Shown one piece after another: positions 40,701 to 55,700 of a stretch of DNA of 64,000 nt. The notes below the pieces were generated by a model. The model was given only the letters and a program-made list of their open reading frames with translations, did not search any database and was not told the origin of the DNA. Position 1 is the first letter of the stretch. Each line of letters starts with the position of its first letter. The position numbers and the translations under genes are program-made. Source of the DNA: Callorhinus ursinus (Eukaryota > Chordata > Mammalia > Carnivora > Otariidae); NCBI RefSeq assembly GCF_003265705.1, contig NW_020312935.1, positions 2,159,769 through 2,223,768 of the forward strand, read 5' to 3'.

Positions 40701-43700
40701 TAAGGAGCCCTGTTAAATTATCTGTCTTCAGCTATCCCTGAGCCGTGGGCTGCTTCTGGACGAAAGTTAAACAAATCAATATAAATTGCTCAATATCTCT
40801 TACGTGACTCATCCTGTCGTTCGGGACAAATCCTGACCCTAACGGAGTTTAGAGTCTTGCGAGGGAGACACAACTGGCCCACATGACATAGAGAACACAG
40901 TCATGTGAAGTGTGCACTCACTGTGAACTCCTGTGAAGCAAGGTCAGTGTGGGTGAGAGCAGTCGGGGATGGACTTATGGAGGAACAGAGATGGCACTGG
41001 GCCTGAGAAAAAGGAGGAGAAAGGGCATTCCAGAGATTGGTTTGACTGGAAAGGAAAATGGGAAGGAGTGCTGGCAGACCGCTGAGTAAGTGCATGGCTA
41101 GGAGGGCGTTTTGGAGGATTCTGAAAGCCAGAAAGAAATGTTCAGAGTTAGTTTAGTGGGTTCCTGAGCAGAGACCTGGCATAAAGAGTATTTTAGGAAA
41201 ACTGGAATGTATTAAATGGAGAAAGACTTCCTACAACACCCTTTTAGTCCCTACCCTTGCCCCTACTGGGTATAAAGGGAGAAACATCAAATAAGTTGCT
41301 TACTGGAGTTTCTCCACACCAAATATGTTCCTATATCCTAAAGTTTCAACTATTGTTTCTGTTTTAAATATCACCCTTGTCTCCATTTTTCAGCCTGGGA
41401 TACTGGAAGAAAGATGGTGTCACTGCAGAAATAATGATATACCTTGGAAGAAGGAGGAGGAATTTCTTTTCTAAGTGGGGAAGAGAAAGTTCAGTTTGGG
41501 GCATGCTGAGTTAGAGGGGAAGGTGGGTTGCCCAGGTGGAGCTACTCTCTAAAGACAAGAGCGACCACAGGTGCCAAGTCGGGGCTGGGGCTCTAGGTTC
41601 TGGAGTTGTGCTGAGAATGAGAGTAGAGGGCGGAGGGCAGAGTTTAAGGGAGGGATGACTACTGTCAGGGAAGGAGGGAAAAGAGGAAACGATGAGATTT
41701 GTGAAAGAAGAAGGGACCTGTTACATTTCCAAAACGGGAAACAATTGTTGAGTATGGGAGGCCAACAGCACACACAGACACACACAGTTAAAGAGGGTGG
41801 GGAAGGAGGCCACACTATGGACCTTCCCCCCCCAAGTTGATATGTCACTCACTTAACATAACTTTTAACCCTTAAAGCATACAGGTCAGCGGTTTCTGCA
41901 ATACTTACAAAGGTATGCAGCCATTACCAGTACCTAATTCCTGATCGCTTTCATCCCCCCAAGGGAAAGTCCATGCCCAGGGCAAGAAGTTATCGGTGAC
42001 CTCTGAGAAATCAATTTCAGCAGAGGAGCAAGGACATGATCCGCAGCGCCGGCTGCACAGAAAAGAATGTGTTGGGATGCAATGAAGGGGAGAGAAGGTA
42101 TCTAAGGGAGGGAAGAGAAATTGTGTGACGGAGGTCCTGGAGAAGATGGGGAGGAACGCAGTGCACAGAAGCGAAGTACTGAGCCCTGTCCTCCCTGTGA
42201 TGGGGAAAGGCAAAGTTCAGTGAAGGCTGCTGGGAAAACAGCAGGCGTGTGCGTTCAGCAGTTCACCTTCCCAGTTAGGGGTGAGTGAAGGAGCTCGCCA
42301 GGGCATTGTGATCCCTGTGAGATGTGCCATGAGATCAGGAGAAGGTCTGGAGAGAGGAGTGGGGAAAGCAGCAGGAAGTGGCCATTCAGAGAAAGAGCGG
42401 GGACTGCTCTAGCCCTGAGGGTTTGAAGTGTGGTGGGGACTCCTGTATGCCGGGGGCCTCACCAGCCAGCTTCTGTTGCTGTTGGGCATCTTCGAGAAAG
42501 TCCTTCAGCTTCTGGATTTCAGCTCGCAGGGCTCCACACTCTGCCCTGGACTTATCCTGCTTCACCTTCTGGAGGGTGATTTCAAGTTCTGTTGTCATTC
42601 GTTGCTGCTTCTCCAACTCCATCTCCTTTTTCATGAGGCTGTTCTGAACCTGTGCCAGTTCCTTCTCGCGCTCATGCAGCATTTCATCTTTCTCTTGGAG
42701 GAGCTAAGGAAAGCAAATGGTGAACGCTGATAAAGACCTGAGCAGCGACCCAGGGAAGCCAGGTACAGATTGTCCTGAGCCCTCTCTAGCCACTAGCTTC
42801 TCTTGCCTGGGTATCACATAGTCTCCTACCTCTGCTCCCTGCCTCAAGTCAGGCTGTTCCCAACACAGCAGCCAGAGGGGGGCTCTGAACACGTAAGTCA
42901 GATCTTGTTCTGCCTTTCCTCAAAACCCTCCACTGGCTCCATTTATTTGGAAAAAGGCCACTGTCCTTACAGCAACCTCCTGGGATGCTCATGATCTGGT
43001 CTGACCTCACCTCTTGCCACCCCTAGCTCTCCTGGCTTCAGCTTGTCTCCTGGAATATTCTAAGCAGACTCCTACCTGAGGGCTCTCGCACTTGCTACTC
43101 CCTTTGCTTGGAATATTTTTCCTCAAGACCTCTGCCTGGGTAGCTCCCTCACTTCATTCAAATCTCTGCCCAAATGACCACCCTGTGTGAAACAGCTACC
43201 AAACTGCTGTAGGAATTTATCAGTACCTGGCATTACATTATATATTAGTTTTGTGATTTGTTTATTGTCTGTCTCTCTGTACTAGAATGTAAGCCCCAGG
43301 GGAGTAGGGATGTTGCATGTGTTATTATATTCTTAATGCCTAGAATGGTGCTTGGCTTGTCACCGGAGCTCAAAAATACTGGTTGAATGAATATATGAAT
43401 TACTCAAAGCTGTTTACCCAGCCAGACTCCTGGCTGCATGTGGTCATCTCTCCAGATACTTCCATTGTTCCTAATGGATCCCCTCTGAACCTTCAAATAG
43501 GGAGCCTGAATGACCAGCCAGTCAATCAGTTGGACGATTTCTGCTATCTCTGATAAAAGTGTAGAGTTGGAACTGTGCTGACTACACAAACTTGCATTGG
43601 TTTTACAATCTTTCTGTCCTTACTTCCATTCCTAGGCTTTTCCAGGACCTTGATTTATATTGGCAACTACAGATCTTCTAGGGCATAGTTCCATTAATAT

Positions 43701-46700
43701 TTTCAAACTGCCTGATATGCATATTCATAAGATACTTGTCATTTTATATATTGAAATTCACTTGAAGTTCGTAATAAGGCTACACAATATTTAACCCTCT
43801 TTCTACTATCAAGCATAAACAAAAGCATAAAAGATCAATGCAAGTGTGTCCCAAACTCTCGACCTTGCAGGGCTGGGGAAGAACCTCTTAGAGAGTCAAC
43901 ATCTCTATTAAGGTCCCTGGACAATGGATATTTTATTTATTTATTATGTGCTCTGAAAAGTCCCAAAGAAGTGCTCAGAACTGCCTCTGGGCCTAAAGAA
44001 CCTACAGTCTCATTGTTCATGTGTTGATGTTGCCCAGGCAATCACAGTGGGTGCAGAGCTGCAGGGCCAGCTCTGGCCAAGGTCTGGCCTCACACCTGTC
44101 CTGTTGGAGGTTCTAACCAGAGAGCTCCTCTTGTCTTGCCTTGTCTTTCTTCAAGCCCAGCTTCTGGGTCTCCGTGAACTGCATCTGTAGCTCCTGCAGC
44201 CGCCGTTGCAGGATGGCAACCTCCTTATCCTTCCTCTCCATATGGGCAGATGTCTCCTCCCGCAGCCCATGCAAGTCTAGCTCCAGCTTCATCATGTCTA
44301 CGGCGGGAAGGGACAGAATGTTCCTTGCTCAGAGGAGAGCCCCGGCTTCCTTCTGCCTCTCCTTGCTGCCTCCCACCCCTGCCCCCTGCTCCTGGTTTAC
44401 CCTTCATGATGTTTTTCTTCTGCTCTGACACGGCCTCTAGCTCCATGCGCAAGTCCTTCACCAGGTTCTGGTACTCCTCCACGTGCAGGCACTGGCTGTC
44501 TTTCTGCTCCTGCAGGTGCTTCAGTATCTGGGCAGGTAAGACAGGAGCAGGGCAGGTTGAGGACACAGGGGAAGACTGCTTTCTAAAATGCCACGTGTCT
44601 GGAATTGGCAAATCCAGAGAGACAGAGAGGGGAGTAGGAGGTGCTAGGGGCTGAGGAGGGGAGGAGGGGGAATGACAGCTCATGCATCCAGGGTTTCTTT
44701 TTGGAGTAGTGAAAATATTCTGGAATTAGTGGGGATGGTTGCCCAACCTTGTGACTATTTAAAAACCACTGAATTGTACACTTTATATAGTGAATTTTAG
44801 GGTGTGTTAATTATATCTCAATTAAACAAATGAAAATAATTTAAAAACGGATAGGCAGACTTATCACCCTCATGCAGAATGTGCACAAAAGCCACCACTC
44901 CTTCGGCCCTACAACAATCAACAGTCATTGATGGAACACCTACTATGTGCCAGGCACTGTCCTAGGTGCTGGGGACAGTGGAATAAGAAACACAGAAACA
45001 TATACTTGACCCCATGGAGCTGACCTTATAGTGGGGTGAGACAGACAAAGAGCATAAGTAGTCATTGTAGAAAATGTTAACAGGTGACAGGTGCTATAGA
45101 AGAAAAGAACAGCAAAAGGAGAATAGAGGTGTATGGGGCAGAGGGTTGCCATTAGAAACAGAATGGAGAGTTTGGCTCCACTGAGAAGGTGCCTCTAAGC
45201 AGGGGCTTGCTGGAGGTGAGGGACTGAGCCATGTTATAGTGTTGTAGTATCTGTAGGTATCTGCAGACAGGGGAGGTAGCCAGTGACCAGACTCTGGGGA
45301 GAGAATATGGGGGGGCATGTGGTTAGAGGGGTGAGTGATGGAGAGAGTAGGAGGCATGAGGTGAGAGGTTAGTGGGTGATCACATCATGGGGGGCTTGTA
45401 GTCCTTGCGCAAGGACTTTGGCTTCTACTCTGAAGGAGAAGGGAATGGCTATAACTAAGAGAGGGTAGAACACATGGCCAAGGAGGAGCAGTTAGTCATC
45501 TGGGCATCAAGGGAGAGTTATGTGATTTCAGAGTTGTCAGTAAGGGAGGACTACAGCATGGAGATGGGGGTACAGCTGGAGAAATATAGGGAAGTCACCA
45601 TATGACCCAGGTGTGGGCACTGCAGGGGCTCAAAGTCTCACTCTATGCCAGGCCAGCTGAGTTCTGGTATTAACTGTGACCTGGGTAGTTCCATTCCTAA
45701 TAGAATACCCAGGTTCCACAAAAGCATTGGATAGGACACATAAAATGGCAGGGAAAAGTGTATGCTGTTCCTTGGGGAAGTCTGCATCATTTAAAAAAAT
45801 AGTGTGGTAAAGAGGCATTAGTGTTTAGTCAATATAGAATTTCAGTTTTGCAAGATGAAAAAGTTCTAGAGAACTGTTGCACAACAGTGTAAATATCATG
45901 ACTGAAATGTACACTTAAATGTGATTAAGATGGCAAACTTAATGTTATGTGTTTTTAGCCACTATGCAAAAAATAAAAGAGTATGGGAGAAATAAAGACA
46001 TCTTTCAGACAAAAAATAGGAGTGTTATGAACTCTTGCTGTAGGTGAGGACGTGAATAACATGGAACTGACCTTTAAAATAAGTATTGACAGATGTCCAA
46101 GGAAGAACTCCAAAATTCAATATTGATTCCTCATTCACTCAAACTTTCTGCATCAGAGAGTCCTGGAAAGAGGAGTCTCTGTCCCTGCACTAAAGGACCC
46201 TTGGAGAGCTTATATGTGTTGTTTACTCTCTTTGCCACACCCCCCTTTGCTGTTATTTCAGGATTAGCAAGCCTGCCCACAGTGTGGCCTCAGGTGGCTG
46301 GCTTTGCCTTGGACTTCAGGTTCAGGTACGACTGACTTAAGATCTCACCTAGGAAATGCAAACTGATGCACTCACTGTGGAAAACAGTATGGAGTTTCCT
46401 CAAAAACTTAAACATAGAACTACCTTATGAGCCAGCAATCTCAGTACTGGATATTTACCCAAAGAATACAAGAACGCAAATTCAAAGGGAAACATGCACC
46501 TCAATGTTTATTGCAGTTTTATTTACAAATAGCTACGATATGAAAGCAGCCCACATGTCCATCAATTGATGAATGGATAAAGAAGATGTGGTATATATAT
46601 ATATATATATATACAATGGAATATAATTCAGCCACAAAAAGAGTGAAATCTTGCCATTTGCAATGATGTGGTTAGAGCTAAAGAGCATTATGCTAAGTAA

Positions 46701-49700
46701 AATAAGTCAGAGAAAGACAAGTACCATATGATTTCACTCATATGTGGAATTTAAGAAACAAAACAAATGAGCAAAGGGAAAAAAAAGAGAGACAAATCAA
46801 GAAACAGACTCTTAATTATAGAGAAGAAATTGAAGTTTACCAGAGGGGAGGTGGGTGGAGGGATGGGTTAAATAGGTGATGAAGATTAAGGAGTACCCTT
46901 GTCATGATAAGCAGTGGCTGATGTATGGAATTGTTGAATCATTATATTGTATACTTGAAACCAATATAACACTGTATGTTAACTAACTGGAATAAAAATA
47001 AAAATTAAAAAAAAAAAAGATCTCACCTAGGACAGCACTGAACATAGTTTTGACTATTGGTTGGTCAAATCTTGCCATTTGTTTACATGGTTTAAATGCT
47101 TATTCACTATTAGAATCAATTTTTGAGATGGCTTTGAATTTTAAAAATATTGAGTTTTTGAAGGACTAAATTTGAATAAATAGTCTTTCCTAAATTTGGT
47201 TCAACTCCAACTAGAAACTAGAAAGCTGGATGGTCCTTTTGAACCCAGCAAGCCAACCAGAGTCTGTCTTGTTTGGGCATACTGTTGAGAGGGGGTTAAG
47301 AAGCAGGTGCAATTCCAAAATTCGGCTTTAAAACGGAATATTGCCAGACATATTCCTTGGGACTTGGCATACATTACATACAGTATCCTTGTAGCAGGGC
47401 CAATCAAGGTCACACAAATATAAAAATATTATGTAAAGGGGCGCCTGGGTGGCTCAGTCGTTAAGCGTCTGCCTTCAGTTCAGGTCATGATCCCGGGGTC
47501 TTGGGAATGAGCCCTGCATCAGGCTCCTTGCTCAGCCGGAAGCCTGCTTCTCCCTCTCCCATCTCCCTGCTTGTGTTCCCTCTCTTACTGTGTCTCTCTC
47601 TGTCAAATGAATAAATAAAATCTTTAAAAAAATATATTATGTAAAAATAAAAAATAAGTGAGAAAACCCAGAATCAAACCCAACTCAACTCAACCCCCCC
47701 AGGCATAAATAAGCAAAAGTTCTCCCACCTTTTTAATGTCTTCACAATCTTCTGAGGAACTAGGAGGATGTCTGTGGGTGGCTGTATAGGAAGCAAAGTC
47801 CGCTTGTAATTTTATCAAAGCCTCTTCACGCTCTAGAACCTGCAAATGAGTGTAGGTCAGTTATGCTGAATGATCAATGTAATGTGATTATTACTAGTAC
47901 TGTTTTGGCAGGGTGTTCCTTTTTTCAGCCTAAGTTTGTTGTAATATTATGTAATTCATCACATACTTCCTGTGGGCTTGCAACAGAGAAAGAATTAGGT
48001 TCTCAATCTTATATCAAAGTTCAGTAAGGCATAGACAGTGGTTTGTCTGGAGTCTGCCAGTGGCCACATTTTGGACTCCTTCCTGAACCTCTGTGTCATC
48101 CAGTTTATGAGGCAGAAGGTTCTTTAAAAGCTGTGATGGAAAGACATCTAATCTATCAGAGGACGGGATTCCAAGTTCAAGAACTAAAGAAGGAAGTTCT
48201 TTATGGAGTACGTGGATATGTATGAACTTTAAAAAAAATTAAAAATCATGAAATTTTTGTTCTTGGTTGAAAATAATTCAAACAAAAACCCAAGCATCAA
48301 AAATAAGTGAAATCTCTCCAATCACTCTGCACTCTCATTTCTACTAGGGGGCAGGGCACTATAGGCAATTTACAGTAGGTACTTCTATACTATAATCAGA
48401 GACTTTAAAAACAAAAGTGGAATTGAACTATACATAGGATTTTGCAACCTTTTCTCAACAATATATCACAAAGATCCTTCCATTTAGTTCTTAGAGTCTG
48501 CTTAATCCTTTTTCATGGCTGCATATTATTCTACAATATGGTATTTCTTTTTTAATTTCTTTTTTTCTTTTTTTATTTTTATTTTTATTTTTTTTAAAGA
48601 TTTTATTTATTTATTTGAGAGAGAGAGAATGAGAGATAGAGAGCACGAGAGGGAGGAGGGTCAGAGGGAGAAGCAGACTCCCTGCTGAGCAGGGAGCCCG
48701 ATGTGGGACTCGATCCCGGGACTCCAGGATCATGACCTGAGCCGAAGGCAGTCGCTTAACCGACTGAGCCACCCAGGCGCCCGGTATTTCTTTTTTTTAT
48801 TATGGATATTTCTTTAAACATTTTTAAAAAATCTCTTCAATCATTTCCTTATTGATGAGCACTTAGGTTGTTGTGAGAGATTTTAAGTCTCTTTAGAATC
48901 TCAAACTTAGTGTGGGTTGGGGCATGCAAATAGGGAGAATATGAACAAAAGGTGGGGGTAAGTATATATAAGACATTTGAGGAATCTTGCTGACAGAAAT
49001 TACTTTAGGTGAATCTTTTCCCTCCTTTCTTTCCTCATGGCTTTATTTTTGGTCTCTCAGAAAAATATTCTAGAAGTCACTTACCAAAGCATTACTGCAG
49101 GCTAGTTTATTTCGAAGTTCCTGGATTAGATCATCCTGTTCAGAGACCTTTTGCCAGACTTCAGACAGTCGTTTCAGGGTCTCCTGATGCTCTTGAATCA
49201 TGCAGGAAGACGTGTATATACGTACCTTTGAATGATCACCCTTGTTCTCAGGCTCCTGGGATATTTGGAAATAATGAGTTGGTTTTGTTCATACTATTTG
49301 AGTTAACTTCAGAATGCCATGCACATGGAAAATCTCTTAGGTCTATATTCTGAAAGTTCATGTTCACATATGTGAATCATATCTTTCTTAATAAAAGAAA
49401 AAATTAACAAGTGCATACGCATGGTAAAAAGTTCAAACAGTTCACAAGAGAACATACTGAAAAGTTAGTCTTCACCGTCTTGAGCCTCCATGACGCAAGT
49501 CCTCTCCTCTGTGACAGTCTATGTTACCAATTTTGGGGGGTATCCTTCCAGGGATATTTTATGCATCTTTGTATATGCATATATACATGTGTATGTGCCC
49601 CCTTATTTTTTCCCCTACACAAATGGAAGTCTTCTAAAACGGTATTCTAACATTATGTTTTCACTTGACAATTTATTTAGGATAATTTCCATATTGTTAC

Positions 49701-52700
49701 TTGTATATTTATCTGACCTTTCTTTTAAAATTAATTTCAAATTGTACAAGTAATACATATATATGTATGTTATCTTTCTAAAACATTATAATACTGTAGG
49801 CAAGTCTAAATTTCTCTTTGACTATACTACCTCTAATCCTATACTTGCTGTGTTCTCCAGAGATGACAATTTGTCATATAGATAAAGTTCTAGAACTTCA
49901 TCTATACACTTATATACATATAAAGGAATCTGTAGAATACAGATAATACTATGTTGTCCTTTTAAAATATAGAAATAGATTTTTTTCATTCAAAAAGATA
50001 TCATAGAAATTTATCCGGGTTAGTACATGTACTTTTAGCTCTTTTAAATTGCTTATAATTGTGTTTATCCAGTCTCCTATTGATGGGAATATAGATTGTT
50101 TCCAAGTTTTTTTCTAAAATGAAGCTGAAATGAATATTTTTGCACATAAGTCTTTGAGTACTTATTCTGCTGTATGTATGGATTAAATTCATGAAGTAGG
50201 ACTGATAAGACATCTTTAAAATTTTGATAGATATTACACAATTATCCTTCAAGATATTATACCATTTGGCACTCCCATCAGCATGCGTATGCCTGTTTTC
50301 CTAGAACCATTTAAAAAAATGTCTTTCTCTAGGTCATCTGAAATCATGAATGAAGGTTACTACATGCACATGGGTCTGCAGTAACAATGAAGTGAACTGA
50401 TTTAGATAGCCAGAAAAGAGCAAAGAGTTCCAGTTTGGAGAGTAGATCTTTCCCCATTAAACTTGTTTCCCTAACTGGGCTTTTTCAGGCACAGTTAGAA
50501 ATAGTTTATGAAAAACTAATGATGTATTGTATGGTGACTAACATAACATAATAAAATAAAATTAAAAAAAAAAGAAATAGTTTATGTTCACTGAGCATGA
50601 AAGCTACCCATGAGCAAGCTGCAGAAGGGTCAGTGAGAAATCTAAAACTGACCATAAATAATATTCTTATAAATAAGTTAGTGTGTAAGTGGGCAAAGGA
50701 ATGGAAAACAATAGAAAAGTTAAGGAACAGGAAGATGATATCTACAGGTCCAATGTCTTAATACTACAGGATGAAAAATAGAAATTCAAAGTAATAGAAG
50801 AAAAATTCCCTGGATTGAAGAAATCATAATCTTCAGATTAAAAGGGTCAGATAAATGTTGAGAGGCTTAATGAAAAATAAACTAAGAAACCTTGAGTCTA
50901 AAATCCTCTAGGAATCAAAGAGATAAAACTGATGACTTACAAAAAATGAGAAACACCAAAATCTAACAATTTCTCTTTAATACTGGATGGTACAAAACAA
51001 TGCAGCAATAACTTTAAAGACTTAAAGGAAGGTGTTTCTGAAAGTTTGTATACCCAGCAAAACTAGCAATTAGGAATGAAGACAATCTTGTTCAGACACG
51101 TGAATACTGAGAAATCTAACCACTCATCATTGTTTCTGAAAGAATTAACAAGTCCAAGAATTTAGAAGAGGTGGAGTATACCGCTTAAGTAATGATTAAA
51201 AGTTGGTTTTATTTGTAATCTTAAAGAAATGCATATTTTATATGTTATATAAACAGTTCCAGAGATTAAAAGAGAAATAAAAACCTTTCAACTCATTTAT
51301 ATTTGGGTAGCATAATCCAGACACCAATATGAGATGAGAGAACAAGAATTTGAGTGATCAAACTAATCTCATTTCTGAAAATAGATACAAAAAATAAAAC
51401 TTTAAGAAGTTTAGTATAGCATTTATTGTAATATAATGATATATTGTTATTACTAAAATAAAGCAAAATAATAAATAAAATAAAATAATAATATACCATG
51501 ATCAAGTAAGGTTTATTTCAGGAACATAGAGATTGTCCAATAAACGAAAATCTATTAATGCAATTCACTTCATTAAAGAAAAAAAACTCCATGATAACCT
51601 TGATAGCTGCTAACAAAAACACCTGATAAAGTTCAACATTCATTCCTGACAAAAATTCTCGATAAACTACATATAGACAGTCACACCTTCAACTTGAAAG
51701 AGAATATTAACAGCCAAGAATAAACATTATACTTAATAGTGAAATACTAGAAACATTTCCTTTAAAATGAGAAGCAAGGCAAGGGTGTTATAATTCTACA
51801 TTGTTCTGGGGGGTCCTGGTCAATGCAGTAAGATGGAAAATAAGTTGTATTAATGTTGAAAAGGAACGCAATTTAGAAATACCAAGCAGTCCACTGAAAA
51901 TCCAGTCAGAGAGTTTAATAAGATGACAGAACATCCTATACATCAGTAATAGTTAATAAAATTAAATGTATAAAAGATCTCATTTACAAGATCAATAACA
52001 ACTGTAATATATCTAGGAATAAACTTAGCAAGACATATGTAAAATCTATAAAGAAAAGTATAAAGTCTTATTGAAGGGTGTATAAGAAAACTTAAATAAA
52101 AGTAGAAGCATGCTATGTTCCATAGAATATGCTAATTTCCCCCAAATTAATATATAATTTGAAAGTAAGTGAGCATAAATCTCAATTTTACCAAGAGAAG
52201 ATGTACAAAAATGGTCAAGAAATATTTGGAAGTCAAGAACAGGGAAGGAGGACCTGCTCTGAAGGAGCTATCAAAACATATCAGTTAAAGTCACTATAAA
52301 ACTGTGATCTTGGTGCAAAAACTGGCAAATAGATCAGAAGAAGAGAGTTCAGAAAGAGCCATGTGTACGCAAGGATCAGCATACATACTGAGCTGGCGAT
52401 TCAAATCAGTGGGGAAAGTGTTCAACAAATAGAGCTGGGACAGCTGGAGACCCCTTTTGTAATTATGTGTATCTACAGCTATATATCTACATATATATGT
52501 AGGTTACATATCTATCATCTATCTGTCTATCTATCTATCATCTATCTATCTAATCTATCCATCCATATCAATTCCAGATGGACTAAAGATAAAAACAGAA
52601 ATAGAAAAATATAAAAGTGCTAAAAAAATGAGGTAAACTTTTATAATATTGGGGGTAGAAAAGGCCTTCCTAAGCAAGAAATAAAACCTATGGGTGCCTG

Positions 52701-55700
52701 GGTGGCTCAGTTGGTTGGGTGTCTGACTCTTGATTTTGGCTTGGGTCATGATCTTGGGGTCGTGAGATCAAGCCATTGGGCTCTGTGCTCGGTGGGGAGT
52801 CTGTCTGGAAATCTCTCCCTCTCCCATTGCCCCTCTCCTGCTCTCTCTCTCAAATACATAAATAAATCTTAAAAAAAAAAAGAGAAAGAAAACCTAGAAT
52901 CTATAAAGGAGGACTGAAAGATTCAACTGCATAAAAAGTAAAAAAAATTATGGATGGTAACAAATATCATTAATAAAATAAAATGAAAAGTTACAAACTG
53001 GGAGAAGATATCTGTAACATATGTAGTAAAACATTATTATCTGTAATAAAAAGACTAAATACCCAATAAAAAACAGGTTAAAGAGTTAAACAAGAAATTC
53101 ATCAAAAAGAAATCCACATGACTGATACACTCATGAACAGTGCTCAATACTTTGTTAGTGTGGTGGGCACTGTGATGTGCCCCCTTCAGCAATGAAGGAC
53201 TTACTCCCCCAGCGGCTGGGAGTGCTGCGCTGAGACAGCCCTCAGCTGTCAGCCTTTTCTGGGGATTGCCTGGGCTGAAGAAAACTGCTTGGCTCCAAGT
53301 CATGCCTCTCCCTAGGGGCAGCTCACATTCATAACTGATCAACATGGAGGTAAAAGGCCAGCTCCCTTCTCCCTAATTTGGGACCCCTTTGTATGTCCAT
53401 CCAGCCCCAGAGCTCCCACAAGTTTGGCTGAGGCCTTTGTTGGGGCTGCATCACAGCTCAACTTCTCCCTCCGCTCAACCCTGCTTCCCTCTCCTTCCTT
53501 TCACAGGTGTTGATACCAAGGGCTCTCTCTAAAATAATGTACTGCATGCCAATCTGTCTCAGAGTCCGCTTCCTGGCGGAACCCAACTCACAACTGTTAG
53601 AATTAAAGGAAATGAAAACTATAATGAGAAAACTTGTTTTTTTTCCCCCTGCATCAGTTTAGCACAACTTAAAAAGACTGAAAACATACCATGTGAGTGT
53701 GGGGAAGTAAGTTCTCTTAATTATTGTTGGTAAAAGTGTAAACTGGTAGAATCTTTCTGGCATTCAATTTAGAAGTATCTTTTAACATTAAAAGTAAGCA
53801 TATTCCTTGACCCAGCGTTCCCACTTCAGGAAATTATCCCATAGGAATAAGGATGTCCATTACAGCTTGTTTGTAATAGACAAAATAGGTCAGTAGATGG
53901 TATAGTCATACCATAGAATACAAGGTAGTTACTAAAAGAAATTGTCAAGATATACATTTAAAAAGCAAGGTGTAGAACCACATTTATAAAATGACCCATT
54001 TATGTAAAAAGAAAACCCTAACCATTTATATATGTAACTGTATAATAGAAGACTGAGGAAGATTCCCAACAGATTATTCAAGTAATTACCTAAGGGGAGG
54101 AGAATAGGGTAGGCAGACTTTCACATTTAATCTTTGTGATTCTGTCTAGGGAGCTACATTGTTGTATTACTTGTGTAATTAAAAAAAGCAATTAAAAGAA
54201 AAAGAAAGATTCAGGCATTTTGACTCTGCTTTGTTATCTTTCATGGGTTTCACCTCCTGTTAGATCCTGAAGTCATGGTTTGCATGAGCCCTGTGACTGA
54301 GAAGAGCCCCCCAGCCAGACACCCATGAGAACGTGGAAGATTTGAGAGCTCATTTGGTATTTTGATTTTTGCCTTATTTGAAGTGCTGGCACTTTATATT
54401 AATTAAGGAGCCTCAAAATTCCTAAGTAGGAATCAAAGGAGATGTGAAGGCTGAAAATTGAAAGCTGAGGGCTACAAAATTCAAGGGAAGGAATGACATC
54501 TGGTTTGAAGGTTTGGGTTTCCCTCCGAGAAAGCAGGGACTGTTACCCGGGGACCACCTGGAAGCATGCCCACTTGCTGGAGCTCCTGGGCTGAGTGGCC
54601 AGGTGTGAGTCCTACCTGACTGACGATCCCGCTGAGCTCCCCTTCCAACATCTTCACTTGGCACTCCAGTAACTCAATGTTGCTTAGGGAAGTCTGGTAT
54701 TTATCCCTGTAGAGGCTTAAGCTCCTTTCTAGGGAGATGATCTTGTCCCCAGCCAAAGCAAGTTGCTCTTGTGCCAAATGGAGCTTCTCCCCTGTGTTCT
54801 CATTATGATTTCCCATTTCTTCCTCATAGAGAATCACCTGTTGGTGTAGGAATGAAACCACACTGAACTCATGGAAACATCTCTATGAGGAAAGGGTATG
54901 GCTATAAGGACCCCATGCAGAGGATTTTGTCTTCACTAGAAACCCAGATGTACCTAATAAGCCCAGCACAGATTTAAAAGCTATGATATATAATATCAGA
55001 ATGTTAATGATTAGGAATTAAAGCAAAAAGATTTTCATATTTGGATGGTAAGCTTCTTAAAGGCAGGGACCATTATCTATTTTCCATTCTGTCTGGCAAG
55101 TAGTAAAAAGTCAATAAGGACTTGTTAGTTGATTAATGGGAATGAGTCTGTATAGCTCCATTTTTTTTTTAAGGGCTTGAAATGCCAGTATTCTTTCCTT
55201 TCTAGGTATTCTCTAGAGATCTAATTTAGAAAATGTGGAGCCCCTCCTGCACACAGCAAAGTTCCTGAGAGATTGAGGGGGGAACAGCTTCAAGTTCCTC
55301 TGGGACTTGGACAGTTCTTATTTAGATTGCTTCTTTTCCTAATCGATTAATTAGTCGATCAACTGACAGATAATTATTGAGTGCTCATAAACAATGTCTT
55401 GGGTGCTGAGGGGATATATACCTATAAGACATAGGCTGCTCCCTTAAAGAGTTTACAAACTATTACAATTTGGGGAAGATATGATTTATAACTAGCAAAT
55501 AACTGTATATAGCTGAGTATGCCCAACTGTATGGCTAGAGTTACATGTATTTGAAGGAGTTAAGAGCAGGAGGGTCATCAAGGAAGGTTTCATTTTGGTT
55601 CAAGCAGTTCAGTGTAGAATTTGGATAGAACTCGTTCTGTCGGTCTAAGCTAATTATGCTTGCTGCCTGCCATCTGAAGTTCCTCCTAGGAAAAGGTCAT

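Larger units (their letters stand above)
51480..54210 (+). repeat. Degenerate L1 ORF2, interrupted by SINE and LTR-like insert
   Basis: Reads as broken ORF2: 'GAACATAGAGATTGTCCAATA', 'CTTAATAGTGAAATACTAG', 'CTAGGAATAAACTTAGCAAG' and later 'GGAAATGAAAACTATAATGAG'. Many stops; not coding. Interrupted at 52693-52883 and 53159-53595. Confidence 0.75.

Noticed and set aside
44113..44139. Extension of the PMFBP1 exon past the GC donor (ARQEELSG, stop)
   Set aside because: Reads into a stop within eight codons; the alternative GTTAGA donor shifts the frame relative to the next exon.
52363..52614. 83-residue ORF rich in I/Y/L
   Set aside because: Runs through the (TATC)n microsatellite inside a degenerate L1.
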